This document shows, one piece after another, positions 17,701 to 29,939 of a stretch of DNA of 64,000 nucleotides. Both the position numbers and the translations under genes were made by a program. This DNA is from Brasenia schreberi (lineage: Eukaryota > Streptophyta > Magnoliopsida > Nymphaeales > Cabombaceae), in assembly GCA_036023115.1 (NCBI GenBank), contig JAYKKT010000076.1, positions 1 through 64,000 of the forward strand. Reading direction: 5' to 3'. Under the pieces are notes generated by a model. That model was not told where the DNA came from, made no database searches, and saw only the letters and a program-made list of their open reading frames with translations. Within the stretch, counting starts at the first letter, position 1; every line of letters begins with the position of its first letter.

Positions 17701-20700
17701 TAAGACAAACTATAAGACAAAGGATAAGACAAAGGATAAGACAAAGGATAAGACAAACTATAAGACAAAGGATAAGACAAGACTATAAGACAAAGGATAA
17801 GACAAAACTATAAGACAAAGGAAAGACTATAAGACAAAACTATAAGACAAAGGATAAGACAAAGGATAAGACAAAGGATAAGACAAAGGATAAGACAAAG
17901 GATAAGACAAAGGATAAGACAAACTATAAGACAAAGGATAAGACAAAGGATAAGACAAAGGATAAGACAAAGCTATAAGACAAAGGATAAGACAAAGGAT
18001 AAGACAAAGGATAAGACAAAGGATAAGACAAAGGATAAGACAAAGGATAAGACAAAGGATAAGACAAACTATAAGACAAAGGATACAAAGGATAAGACAA
18101 AGGATAAGACAAAGGATAAGACAAAGGATAAGACAAAGTATAAGACAAAGGATAAGACAAAGGATAAGACAAAGGATAAGACAAAGGATAAGACAAACTA
18201 TAAGACAAAGGATAAGACAAAGGATAAGACAAAGGATAAGACAAAGGATAAGACAAAAGGATAAGACAAAGGATAAGACAAAACTATAAGACAAAGGATA
18301 AGACAAACTATAAGACAAACTATAAGACAAACTATAAGACTATAAGACAAACTATAAGACAAAGGATAAGACAAAACTATAAGACAAAGGATAAGACAAA
18401 GGATAAGAAAAGGATAAGACAAAGGATAAGACAAACTATAAGACAAAAGGATAAACAAAGGATAAGACAAAGCTATAAGACAAAAGGATAAGACAAAGGA
18501 TAAGACAAACTATAAGACAAAACTATAATACAAAGGATAAGACAAACTATAAGACAAGGATAAGACAAAAGGATAAGACAAAGGATAAGACAAACTATAA
18601 GACAAAGGATAAGACAAAGCTATAAGACAAAGGATAAGACAAGGATAAGACAAACTATAAGACAAAGGATAAGACAAAAGGATATAAGACAGGATAAGAC
18701 TATAAGACAAAGGATAAGACAAAGGATAAGACAAAGGATAAGACTATAAGACAAAGGATAAGACAAAGGATAAGACAAAGGATAAGACAAAGGATAAGAC
18801 AAAGGAAGACAAAAGGATAAGACAAAGGATAAGACAAAGGATAAGACAAAGGATAAGACAAAGGATAAGACAAAGGATAAGACAAAGGATAAGACAAACT
18901 ATAAGACAAAGGATAATACAAAGGATAAGACAAACTATAAGACAAAACTATAAGACAAAAGGATAAGACAAAGGATAAGACAAAGGATAAGACAAAGGAT
19001 AAGACAAAGGATAAGACAAAGGATAAGACAAAGGATAAGACAAAGGATAAGACAAAACTATAGACAAAGGATAAGACAAAGGATAAGACAAACTATAAGA
19101 CAAAGGATAAGACAAAGGATAAGACAAAGCTATAAGACAAAACTATAAGACAAAGGATAAGACAAAGGATAAGACAAAGGATAAGACAAAGGATAAGACA
19201 AAGGATAAGACAAAGGATAAGACAAAGGATAAGACTATAAGACAAAGGATAAGACAAACTATAAGACAAAGGATAAGACAAAGGACTATAGACAAAGGAT
19301 AAGACAAACTATAAGACAAAGGATAAGACAAACTATAAGACAAAGGATAAGACAAAGGATAAGACTATAAGACAAAGGATAAGACAAAGGATAAGACAAA
19401 GGATAAGACAAAGGATATAAGACAAAGGATAAGACTATAAGACAAAACTATAAGACAAAGGATAAGACAAAGGATATAGACAAAACTATAAGACAAAGGA
19501 TAAGACAAACTATAAGACAAACTATAAGACAAGCTATAAGACAAAGGATAAGACAAAACTATAAGACAAAGGATAAACTATAAGACAAAACTATAAGACA
19601 AACTATAAGACAAACTATAAGACAAAGGATAAGACTATAAGACAAACTATAAGACAAAGGATAAGACAAAGGATAAGACAAAACTATAAGACAAAGGATA
19701 AGACAAAGCTATAAGACAAAGGATAAGACAAAGGATATAGACAAAGGATAAGACAAAGGATAAGACAAAGGATAAGACAAAGGATAAGACAAAGGATAAG
19801 ACAAAATAAGGATAAGACAAAGGATAAGACAAAGGATAAGACAAAGGATAAGACAAAGGATAAGACAAAGGATAAGACAAAGGATAAGACAAAGGATAAG
19901 ACAAAGCTATAAGACAAAGGATAAGACAAACTATAAGACAAAGGATAAGACAAAGGATAAGACAAAGGATAAGACAAAGGATAAGACAAAGGATAAGACA
20001 AAGGATAAGACAAAGGATAAGACAAAGGATAAGACAAAGGATAAGACAAAGGATAAGACAAAGGATAAGACAAAGGATAAGACAAAGGATAAGACAAACT
20101 ATAAGACAAAGGATAAGACAAAGGATAACACAAAGGATAAGACATAAACAAAGGATAAGACAAAGGATAAGACAAACTATAAGACAAAGGATAAGACAAA
20201 GGATAAGACAAAGGATAAGACAAAAGGATAAGACAAAGGATAACAAAGGATAAGACAAAGCTATAAGACAAAGGATAAGACAAAGGATAAGACAAAGGAT
20301 AAGACAAAGCTATAAGACAAAGCTATAAGACAAAGGATAAGACAAAGGATAAGACAAAGGATAAGACAAAGGATAAGACAAAGGATAAGACAAAGGATAA
20401 GACAAAGGATAAGACAAAGGATAAGACAAAGGATAAGACAAAGGATAAGACAAAGGATAAGACAAAGGATAAGACAAAGGATAAGACAAAGGATAAGACA
20501 AAGGATAAGACAAAGGATAAGACAAAGGATAAGACAAAGGATAAGACAAAGGATAAGACAAACTATAAGACAAAGGAAACAAAGGATAAGACAAAGGATA
20601 ATACAAAGGATAAGACAAAGGATAAGACAAAGGATAAGACAAACTATAAGACAAAGGATAAGACAAAGGATAAGACTATAAGACAAGGATAAGACAAAGG

Positions 20701-23508
20701 ATAAGACAAAGGATAAGACAAAAGGATAAGACAAAGCTATAAGACAAAGGATAAGACAAAGGATAAGACAAAGGATAAGACAAAGGATATAAGACAAAGG
20801 ATAAGACAAAGGATAAGACAAAGCTATAAGACAAAGGATAAGACTATAAGACAAAGGATAAGACAAAGGATAAGACAAAAAGACTATAAGACAAAGGATA
20901 AGACAAAAGGATAAGACAAAGGATAAGACAAAGGATAAGACTATAAGACAAAGGATAAGACAAAGGATAAGACAAAGGATAAGACAAAGGATAAGACAAA
21001 GGATAAGACAAAGGATAAGACAAAGGATAAGACAAAGGATAAGACAAAGGATAAGACAAAGGATAAGACAAAGGATAAGACAAAGGATAAGACAAAGGAT
21101 AAGACAAAAGGATAAGACAAAGGATAAGACAAAGGATAAGACAAAGGATAAGACAAAGGATAAGACAAAAGGATAAGACAAAGGATAAGACAAAGGATAA
21201 GACAAAGGATAAGACAAAGGATAAGACAAAGGATAAGACAAGGATAAGACAAAGGATAAGACAAAGGATAAGACAAAGGATAAGACAAACTATAAGACTA
21301 TAAGACAAAGGATAAGACAAAGGATAAGACAAAACTATAAGACAAAGGATAAGACAAAGGATAAGACAAAGGATAAGACAAAAGGATAAGACAAAGGATA
21401 AGACAAAGGATAAGACAAAGGATAAGACAAAGGACTAAGACAAAGGATAAGACAAAGGATAAGACAAAGGATAAGACAAAGGATAAGACAAAGGATAAGA
21501 CAAAGGATAAGACAAACTATAAGACAAAGGATAAGACAAAGGATAAGACAAAGGATAAGACAAAGGATAAGACAAAGGATAAGACAAAGGATAAGACAAA
21601 GGATAAGACAAAGGATAAGACAAAGGATAAGACAAAGGATAAGACAAAGGATAAGACAAAATAAACAAAGGATAAGACAAAGGATAAGACAAAGGATAAG
21701 ACAAAGGATAAGACAAAGGATAAGACAAAGGATAAGACAAAGGATAAGACAAAGGATAAGACAAAGGATAAGACAAAGGATAAGACAAAGGATAAGACAA
21801 AGGATAAGACAAAGCTATAAGACAAAGGATAAGACAAACTATAAGACAAAGGATAAGACAAAGGATAAGACAAAGGATAAGACAAAGGATAAGACAAAGG
21901 ATAAGACAAAGGATAAGACAAAGGATAAGACAAAGGATAAGACAAAGGATAAGACAAAGGATAAGACAAAGGATAAGACAAAGGATAAGACAAAGGATAA
22001 GACAAAGGATAAGACAAAGGATAAGACAAAGGATAAGACAAAGGATAAGACAAACTATAAGACAAAGGATAAGACAAAGGATAAGACAAAGGATAAGACA
22101 AAGGATAAGACAAAGGATAAGACAAAGGATAAGACAAAGGATAAGACAAAGGATAAGACAAAGGATAAGACAAAGGATAAGACAAAGGATAAGACAAAGG
22201 ATAAGACAAAGGATAAGACAAAGGATAAGACAAAGGATAAGACAAAGGATAAGACAAAGGATAAGACAAAGGATAACAAGGATAAGACAAAGGATAAGAC
22301 AAAGGATAAGACAAAGGATAAGACAAAGGATAAGACAAAGGATAAGACAAAGGATAAGACTATAAGACAAAGACTATAAGACAAAGGATAAGACAAAGCT
22401 ATAAGACAAAGGATAAGACAAAGGATAAGACAAAGGATAAGACAAAAGGATAAGACAAAGGATAAGACAAAGGATAAGACAAAGGATAAGACAAAGGATA
22501 AGACAAAGGATAAGACAAAGGATAAGACAAAGGATAAGACAAAGGATAAGACAAAGGATAAGACAAAGGATAAGACAAAGGATAAGACAAAGGATAAGAC
22601 AAAGGATAAGACAAAGGATAAGACAAAGGATAAGACAAAGGATAAGACAAAGGATAAGACAAAGGATAAGACAAAGGATAAGACAAAGGATAAGACAAAG
22701 GATAAGACAAAGGATAAGACAAAGGATAAGACAAAGGATAAGACAAAGGATAAGACAAGGATAAGACAAAGGATAAGACAAAGGATAAGACAAAGGATAA
22801 GACAAAGGATAAGACAAAGGATAAGACAAAGGATAAGACAAAGGATAAGACAAAGGATAAGACAAAGGATAAGACAAAGGATAAGACAAAGACAAAGGAT
22901 AAGACAAAGGATAAGACAAAGGATAAGACAAAGACAAAGGATAAGACAAAGGATAAGACAACGGATAAGACAAAGACAAAGGATAAGACAAAGGATAAGA
23001 TAAGACAAAGGATAAGACAAAGGATAGGACAAAGGATAAGATAAGACAAAGGATAAGACAAAGGATAAGACAAAGGATAAGACAAAGGATAAGACAAAGG
23101 ATAAGACAAAAGGATAAGACAAAGGATAAGACAAAGGATAAGACAAAGGATAAGACAAAGGATAAGACAAAGGATAAGACAAAGGATAAGACAAAGGATT
23201 AGACAAAGGATAAGACAAAGGATAAGACAAAGGATAAGACAAAGGATTAGACAAGGGATAAGACAAAGGATAAGACAAAGGATAAAGACAAAGGATAAGA
23301 CAAAGGATAAGACAAAGGATAAGACAAAGGATAAGACAAAGGATAAGACAAAGGATAAGACAAAGGATAAGACAAAAGGATAAGACAAAGGATAAGACAA
23401 AGGATAAGACAAAAGGATAAGACAAAGGATATGACAAAGGATAAGACAAAGGATAAGACAAAAGGATAAGACAAAGGATAAGACAAAGGATAAGACAAAG
23501 GATAAGAC
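17701..23508. repeat. Satellite zone 4: class A, most uniform at 21.4-22.9 kb
   Basis: GGATAAG monomers dominate and are almost perfectly uniform between about 21,430 and 22,880, with long runs of identical 12-mers. The last 600 bp before the palindrome hold many one-off variants: ACGGATAAG near 22,960, GGATAGGAC near 23,025, GGATTAGAC near 23,196 and 23,244, AAGGGATAAG near 23,255, GGATATGAC near 23,430. Confidence 0.85.
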
Positions 23509-23530
23509 AAAGGATGATGCTGATTGAAAT
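23500..23530. other. Junction of satellite and palindrome arm
   Basis: The last full satellite unit runs directly into AAAGGATGATGCTG. AAAGGAT is shared by the satellite monomer and the arm, so the exact crossover cannot be placed inside it. On the right side the same arm sequence continues into non-satellite DNA at 57,999. This shows a breakpoint rather than a natural array edge. Confidence 0.9.
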
Positions 23531-26029
23531 CAAGCCACCTCCACTAAGGCTTTGTTTTTAATTGATTTCCTTGTATAATCCTTGCCAGTGGGATTTATCC
23601 TAAGAAAGAAGAGCAATTGGGTAGTCCCCAGTAGAACTGCAAGCCTTAAGTTTATTCAAGACCACCACACACTGCACAAATGCTGCTCACAAAAGGTACA
23701 GAAACAATCTTTTAAGCCCAATAATTCATCATTTCGATGGAAAAAAGGCAAGAGGACGACATAACCAAATCACGAGCGGCTTCTGAAAGAGTAAACAATG
23801 AAGCGATGAACTCCAAAAAACAGGGAAACGATTGGGGTGAGGCTCCTCTGATACACAAACCATATAAAAAACTCCCACTTTCATTCAAAACACATTACTT
23901 CCTCTCTATGCAAAAAGTGCAAGGACTTCCTCCAAAGCTTTGGAGTATTTAAATTTCATGGTTATTTTTCCTATTTTCCTCTGAAGCCTCTTTTGCATGA
24001 ATATCGTACACATGTGCGTATGTATGAGAGAGGCAGAGAGGTGGAATCCCAATCCTTATTCCTATCTTATCTTCACCATCAAACAAGTGTTTTCTTCTTC
24101 CTTCCTCATTTATATATTTCTCCCCCACATAAACCGAACACGACTGCGTCCAGATTTCCTGGGTGTAAGATGCGTGAGAGAGGACAAAAACTGTTGTCCC
24201 ATTTGCCAAACTTTTAGAGCCACTCAAACACGCCTATCTGCACTCAGCAGATGAGTGAAGGGTGGCACTCGCATTTTCGTGGGCAAATGATAAACCGGAG
24301 GGAATACGCCAGAGAATGATTCTCTCTCTCTCTCTCGGTTTGGTATTTTCAATACTCCAAACTTGATAGACCTAAAAGTCCAGTTTGTGTTCATAGGTAA
24401 ACAAAACAAGAAGATCGAGTCATCTATAGGATGACCTGTTTGACACGAAAGCAAAGACGCGGGTATCCAAAGAACTGAGACATTACAGGTGGATAGGCTG
24501 TCGTTCGCTCCTGTTATGGTTGGTTTGACATCCTTGAACCAAACAAGAGTGAAGTCGCCGCTAGTAGAACCGGCGGAAACCTAGTGCTGCTTCATGTACC
24601 AGCCAACCCAAACGAACCAAACAAGAGCTGGCTTGTCACGCAATATAAGGCGAAGATGAGCATTTAGCAATGTATGCTCAATTCGGTTAAGCTCATCTGG
24701 GCATCTAGTAAGAGAGAGAGAGACCATGTTAACCAAGTAATTCGGGGTACAATGTAATTTTCTTTTTTGATTCAGAACTTTCAATTTTACAAGAAAATGT
24801 ATCAAAAATAAAGTTTTGGTTTAATTATAGTCAAGAATTAATTTTCTACTCTTCAAAAAAAATTGTATTTCTTTTCATAAATTTCATAAGCAGCTCATAT
24901 AAAAGTTTTACCGGAATTCTTATCAAGAATTCAATTTTCTACGCTTTGGAAATTTGTATTTCTTTCATAAGCAGCTCATGCTCAACTCCTCGTCTGTCAA
25001 GCGGACTAACAAGTCGAACCTGACGCAAGATCTTGAGTTAAGGAACCAGCCATCAAGAGCCGACGGGTTTGCTTTGTCTATCAGCAGCATTTTTCCTGAC
25101 AGGCATGCGGAGTTAGGCAGATCCCTACGAGATGAATGCGGGGTATCGAACCCTTGACCCTCTGTCATATGCCCCTTGGGAACAATCTGTTACTTTCGGT
25201 AACGTCAACTTTTACTCTTACAATAATGAAAAGATAAAAGTGTATTATTGAGTGGACAAGGACATGGAAACAAGATTACATTGTATAGATTTGATTTCGA
25301 ATCTAGGACGATACAGCTCGTTTCAGATCAGTCATAGTGGTGAATGCAAACGTGTTCCTTTTTTGTTAGCCGCTAGAAGGTTCGAGTCGAGTCCATGTAT
25401 ATGTAATTAATGTCATATTCAATAGTTTAAGGTGGGTTGAACTATACATTTTTCAATTTTTTTGTGGGGTTTATTTATGCGATGTAAGTCTAACTGGGGT
25501 GATGGTTAGTGAAAGTAATGGAGTGAGTTCTCTTAAATATATTATACAAGTTCTACCAGTACCTTGGCGTTGAAGAAGCAGGAGAAGACGTACTCATGAG
25601 CGACGTGAGTGGCCGCCTCACTCGAGATCTGATTAAATCCAAGATTTATATGAACAGCACCACCAGAACTCAAGTCTGCTATAGGTCTCCACCACTGTGA
25701 AGCAATGGGTTGGCCATTAAAAAAAACGATGAGTTGTGTGAAACCCATGGCGAAGGATAATTAACGATTAAATATAATGAACCCCGACAAACACCTTCAA
25801 CATACAACAAAGACCATAAGTTCATCTTCCATGAATCCAACGAGTCGTAGACAATCCGGTAAAGCAAAGATGATGATGTTGCAAACCCAATTAATGCTAT
25901 AATTAAACTTTCAAGCTCTCTTGAGAAACTAAATAAGAAACAACTCACACAATGAGAGAAAAGTTGGATGAATTTTGTTTACAATACTATTATATATAGA
26001 AATTGTGAAGATATAACTCATGATTTGTC
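23509..26029. other. Left-arm copy of the DNA upstream of the F-box gene; no gene seen
   Basis: This is the mirror of 55,479-57,998, the DNA directly upstream of the F-box gene. It holds a short (CT)n run at about 24,319-24,337 and an imperfect direct repeat at about 24,822-24,990 (CAAGAATT ... TTCATAAGCAGCTCAT twice). The open frames are short, overlap on both strands and show no recognisable domain. One on the paired strand is broken here by a single A in a homopolymer, as expected for non-coding DNA. It may include the F-box promoter, now facing left into the satellite; that is inference. Confidence 0.6.
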
Positions 26030-26450
26030 ACTAATAAAAATAATTGTCACTCAAGAAGGTAGCTCTTAATGTCATAACATGGATGCTTAATGCTAAAGAA
26101 TTACAACCACTTCATGTGTTATTGATGAATATAATTATCACTCAAGTAAGTGGGTCTTAATACCAACATATGATTGGAAAATACTAAAGAGTTTTATCAA
26201 TACGTTTGCTACTAATGAGCACAGTTATAACTTAAGTAAGTGACTCTTAATGCTACAAACATGACTGAAAAATATTCAAGAGTTACAACTACTACATGTG
26301 TTACTAATGAGCATAATTATCACTTAAATGGCTCTTAATGCTACAAACATGACTGAAAAATGCTAATGAATTTCATCCACTACATGTTACTAATGAATAT
26401 GATTATCACTTAAGTGACTATTAATGCTACAACATGACTGCACCCATAAC
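26030..26450. repeat. Minisatellite of about 80-100 bp units, five imperfect copies
   Basis: Recurring blocks contain TACTAATGA, ATTATCACTTAAGT, CTCTTAATGCTACAA and CATGACTGAAAAAT. Copies differ by substitutions and small gaps, so the array is old. The same array is in the right arm at about 55,058-55,478. Confidence 0.8.
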
Positions 26451-27962
26451 CTTCACTAAATATATTTTACTATTTTGAAAATCACTCAACATTTTTTTAG
26501 CGTCACTTGGATGGGAATGTACATAGGTCGTGCTCAAGTTGGTTTTCATAACATGCTACCGATTGGGGTACCACCATGATAGCATATTGGGCCCTCTGTA
26601 AGTAGGTCAGCGGATTAATTGCTGGTTATGTTTAGTAGGGTCTATTTAAGGAGAAACGAGAGACCTATTCTTAAAGGCATCTTCTCTCTAACTCCCAGTT
26701 AAGGTGGCTTATAATCAATGCGTCTAGTATCTAATTGACACCAATAGTGTAAAGTTTCGGGTTTCACTGCAATAAATGCAAGAGCCCACAATTGTATACC
26801 GTTTTACAACTATTGGGTACCGATTGAATATAACTCACTTTAGGTAAATTCTCAAACCTCATTTATGGATTCAAACATCTCCACCCATTTGATTAATGGT
26901 CAAGTTATAGCAAAATATTTTTTGTATCTAGTGATTTCTCTAGGAAAAATATGATCTTTTATTAATCGTAAAGGTGCAATTTTGCAACTAATGTTTTAAC
27001 CTAGAGGCAATTATACTCTTAGTTAATTTTAGCTGAAAAATGCCCTTAATGTTAAGTTTTCTGAGAAATCTTTGCCCTTTTAAATGAAAAACCTTTGCCT
27101 TAGAGTCAAAAGGTTTATTTCAAAAAGGTGTGAAATTCTTTAGTCATTGTAGCATGTGGTTGGTGCAAAGAAGTAGCTATGGGTTGCAATCTCGAACATG
27201 ATTAGAAATGTCCAAATCTGATTCCACTCAAATTGACACGAAAAAAGTTTGTACCGTATTCGGATTGACCTTGACCTATTTGATATGAGAAGGTTTTGTT
27301 TCCATAACCCTAAAGTTTTTCTAACAAGAATTTTCCGAAATATTTTACTAAAGAGAACGTGTTTGATGTGGACTGAATTTCTAACACCCATTTTTGTTGG
27401 ATCTCCAACTAGTATGGGATAAGAATCCATGTAGCTGATCTGACTTAGTGCAGTGTGAGGCTTAATTTGGCTTTGATTTTTGTGTTCTAGTTAGGCTTCT
27501 CCATATTTGAGCAACACCATAGAAGGTTGATATTAAATCCTTTATTTTTTTTCGGGCAGGGGCCTCGATTCATAAGACAGAGTTTCAGTTTGATTCCTAG
27601 GGCGTGCATACCTTGCCTCTGTCTCCCTCTCCAAGAAAGAAACAAGACGTTAAATCTTTGATATTAGCCTAAAAGTTCACGATGCGACCTGATTTGTCAT
27701 CTTGAGTTCGTGCTTTAAGCACATCAAGCCAAACTACAAACTTGTTGCTTTGGGTGGAGCCGAATGCTAACATTTTCGACCCTGTTCACGATAGGTTCTG
27801 TCCCGCCTTTCATGTTCATGTTGAAAATGGTCCGACCCAAATACGGCTTAATTTTTTAATGAACCAAAGTTAGATGAAGCAACTATTTAAAATGCGATAT
27901 AAATGGAAATAAGCTGGATTTGCGTATAATGGAATGAAATGAAGAATAAACAATTGAACTAC
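26451..27962. other. Left-arm intergenic DNA; no gene recognised
   Basis: AT-rich sequence with no convincing coding region. A GC-richer patch at about 27,550-27,650 resembles dispersed repeat sequence but has no diagnostic end. It mirrors about 53,546-55,057. Confidence 0.5.
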
Positions 27963-28136
27963 CTAATTCAGCGGCTTTCATCGCAGCGACTTTTGCAGCA
28001 TTTAGATCCTGTGTAGCCTCGGTCATACTTGCACAAGGGGGCAGCCCTAAAATGCCCTTTTCAGTTGGATCTTCCACCTGCTTCGAAGAAGGCTCGTCGT
28101 TAGTCTCAATAGCTGCTGCCTTTCGAGACGCCTGAC
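27963..28136 (-). pseudogene. Exon-like fragment 2 of an unrecognised gene (left copy)
   Basis: On the minus strand a frame opens after a TTTTATTGCAG acceptor and closes at an ATTAG|GTAGT donor. It encodes about 58 residues, acidic in the middle and ending in an alanine-rich helix-like stretch (AAKVAAMKAAEL). It is the mirror of 53,372-53,545. Splice sites and codon phase fit fragment 1 if that exon uses the donor at the mirror of 53,260. No further exon was found, and the upstream part is lost behind the copia element. I do not recognise the family. A charged, low-complexity nuclear protein is possible, but that is a guess. Confidence 0.4.
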
Positions 28137-28248
28137 CTGCAATAAAATTGCACTACCATGTTTTATTTATGACAACCTTAAGAAAGGTACACGTGAAACG
28201 GCTACCATCACAAATTCGTGAACCAAAGGTAACACATTCCATCCAAAC

Positions 28249-28404
28249 CATTCCAAACAACCTTGTCTGAGTTGGGTGAGCGAACATTCTTCCCAGATGA
28301 ACCATGTTCCTCATCGCTATAATCAGCTTTCTCTTGATTTTTGTCGATTTTTTGTTCGTTGCCCTTGCACTTAACCTTTAGAAGTACCTTCGGAGTTATC
28401 CTCA
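28249..28404 (-). pseudogene. Exon-like fragment 1, cut by the copia LTR (left copy)
   Basis: About 51 residues rich in Lys, Glu, Asp and Ser, starting at the very edge of the copia LTR (28,405) and ending in a GT donor. Together with fragment 2 it suggests a gene interrupted by the copia insertion. The ATG at its start straddles the LTR edge and is probably not original. Mirror at 53,104-53,259. Confidence 0.4.
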
Positions 28405-28798
28405 TGTTAGGTTGTGGCCATTCTCGGCAACTCAGCACGGTAACGGCAGGACCGGTCATCCAGACCATTACCGTATGTTGAGTTCGAAATAGGATAGCTA
28501 TAACAGCCGGACTGTTATTGGAAAACATGGTAATAGTCCGGATAAGAATGCTCTGGATGAGAAAAGCCTAGCAAGATAACCGAAAGAGGTGGAGCACACA
28601 CTCAGTGCATACAGTTTAGATATATTGAGAAAAACATTAAAAAACTGTGAAGTCTTTCCCTGTAAGATTCCGCTGTGAGGAAACCTCAAACCAGAAACAC
28701 ACTTACCTTCACTTCCGCTGCAGGCATACCTAGAAGGGCTCGACGGCAGACAACCGAAAGCTCGCAATCAGCTAGAATCAGGCAAACAAAACATCACA
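28405..28798 (+). mobile_element. Ty1/copia 5' LTR (left arm)
   Basis: Begins TGTTAGGTTGTGGCC and ends CA two bases before a primer-binding site. The first 64 bp recur at 33,157-33,220 as the start of the 3' LTR, with roughly ten differences, so the insertion is old. The LTR is about 394 bp. The 3' edge is set from the primer-site spacing and may be off by a few bases. Confidence 0.85.
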
Positions 28799-28800
28799 TC

Positions 28801-28813
28801 TGGTATCAGGGCC
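28801..28813 (+). other. Primer-binding site, initiator-Met tRNA type (left arm)
   Basis: TGGTATCAGGGCC matches the plant initiator-methionine tRNA primer site (TGGTATCAGAGCC) with one change. It sits where expected, just inside the 5' LTR. Confidence 0.85.
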
Positions 28814-29939
28814 TCGTTATTGATCCTGTAGAAATAGGTACGCAAGATTACTGTTCAAAAAGAGAGAGAGAGAGAGGGGTGGAAGAAAAGAGAGAAGAGA
28901 AGAAAGAGGAACATCTACGGCAAAAAGCCGCGGAGGGGGGGCCGAAAGGTCGAAACAAAACCTCGATCGACCGAATGCCGAACTACAGTCGGCCGTAGTC
29001 TGAAAGGCCGAAACAGAACCATGGTCGGCCACATGCTGAAACCGAGCCATGGTCGGCGGCAGATAGAACCACAGTCGGCCGAAAGCCGAAAAGGAGAAAC
29101 ATAACCAAAGTCGGTTGTAGGGCGAGCCATAGTCGATCGCAAGCTAAGAAATAGAAGGCCATCGACCGCCATAGAGGGTCATCGGTCGCCACAAAGGGCC
29201 GCATGCCAAGGAGCGGAGCGAGTCTCCCCTTGTCTCTCCCTCTCTCAGACTGTCGCACTCTCTCTCTTCATGGATTTTACTCCTTAGAAAATCGTAAGGC
29301 TGTTTCAGAAAACCATGGACTAAAACCAGCGATTTCCCATAAACTGCTTCGGGCAGCGGACTAAAATGTTCGTTCTGCTCCGATCGGTTTTTAGATATTA
29401 CCAAACTGCCCTTGGACAAAATTATGAAAATATCCAAATATTTTCTAGGAAAAAGATTGTTATGCCCTTATTGAGCGAAAAGTTTGTTTTACACTTTGGC
29501 GGTTTGTGAAAATTATGAAATACCAGGCTGTTATTTTATATTATTGCCCTTCCCGATTTAAATTATTACATTACTACCATCGTGTCGAAAGATAGGTTTG
29601 TCCTGTACTTTTGAAACATTTCATATTCGGATTGAGGGTTAAAATTACATATTTAACCCCTATCAGTTACAAATTTTACAGAAATACCAAGAGTAATTTT
29701 ACGGGTTTGTCCTTGGGCTTTTTAGAAAAATTACAAAAGTGGACAGATAGTCAAAATTATAGTTTTACCCCTAGTATTTTTTGAAAAATGTTAAAGGCAG
29801 AAATTTTTGAGAAAATTATAAATTTATCCCAGGTTGGTTATGAGTTATTTTTAGCTCGTTTTTCTGATATTATGCATCATTTTAACAAGATTCCTGCTAT
29901 GTGTGTTTGTTGCATAGTCAGATATAATCACAACGTGGA
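28814..29939 (+). mobile_element. Copia leader and lost gag region (left arm)
   Basis: A (GA)n run at about 28,860-28,877 is followed by irregular repeats of GGCCGAAA/CATGGTCGGCC-like text up to about 29,150, then AT-rich DNA. No gag open frame or CCHC knuckle is visible, so gag is deleted or decayed beyond recognition. Confidence 0.6.

Larger units (their letters stand above)
1..23508. repeat. Satellite array of a 12/13-bp monomer, about 1,900 copies
   Basis: The whole stretch is a head-to-tail array in one orientation. Class A monomers read AAAGGATAAGAC (12 bp). Class B monomers read AAACTATAAGAC (12 bp) or AAAACTATAAGAC (13 bp). Minor forms include fused monomers (GATAAGATAAG), shortened spacers (ACAAGGATAAG) and AGCTATAAG. 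No other sequence interrupts it. The plus strand is mostly A and G, with one C and one or two T per unit. The long minus-strand reading frames exist only because 12 is a multiple of three and the monomer's complement lacks stops. The array is cut by the window start, so its full size is unknown. I do not recognise the monomer as a described satellite or as a telomere repeat. Confidence 0.97.

Noticed and set aside
1..23508. Telomere array
   Set aside because: The monomer does not match known plant telomere units. The G-richer strand runs 5' to 3' away from the left end, opposite to a left chromosome end, and the monomers are too variable.
1..23508. CRISPR-like array
   Set aside because: No distinct spacers between repeats, and the context is a plant genome.
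646..23533. Long minus-strand frames of LSYP, CLIL and FVLS repeats, up to 492 codons
   Set aside because: They are translations of a 12-bp satellite whose complement lacks stop codons in each frame. They overlap in all three frames and vanish where the 13-bp monomer dominates. Nothing suggests a protein.
28817..29258. Overlapping frames in the copia leader
   Set aside because: GGCCGA/CATGGTCGG low-complexity repeats keep several frames open at once. No gag motif.
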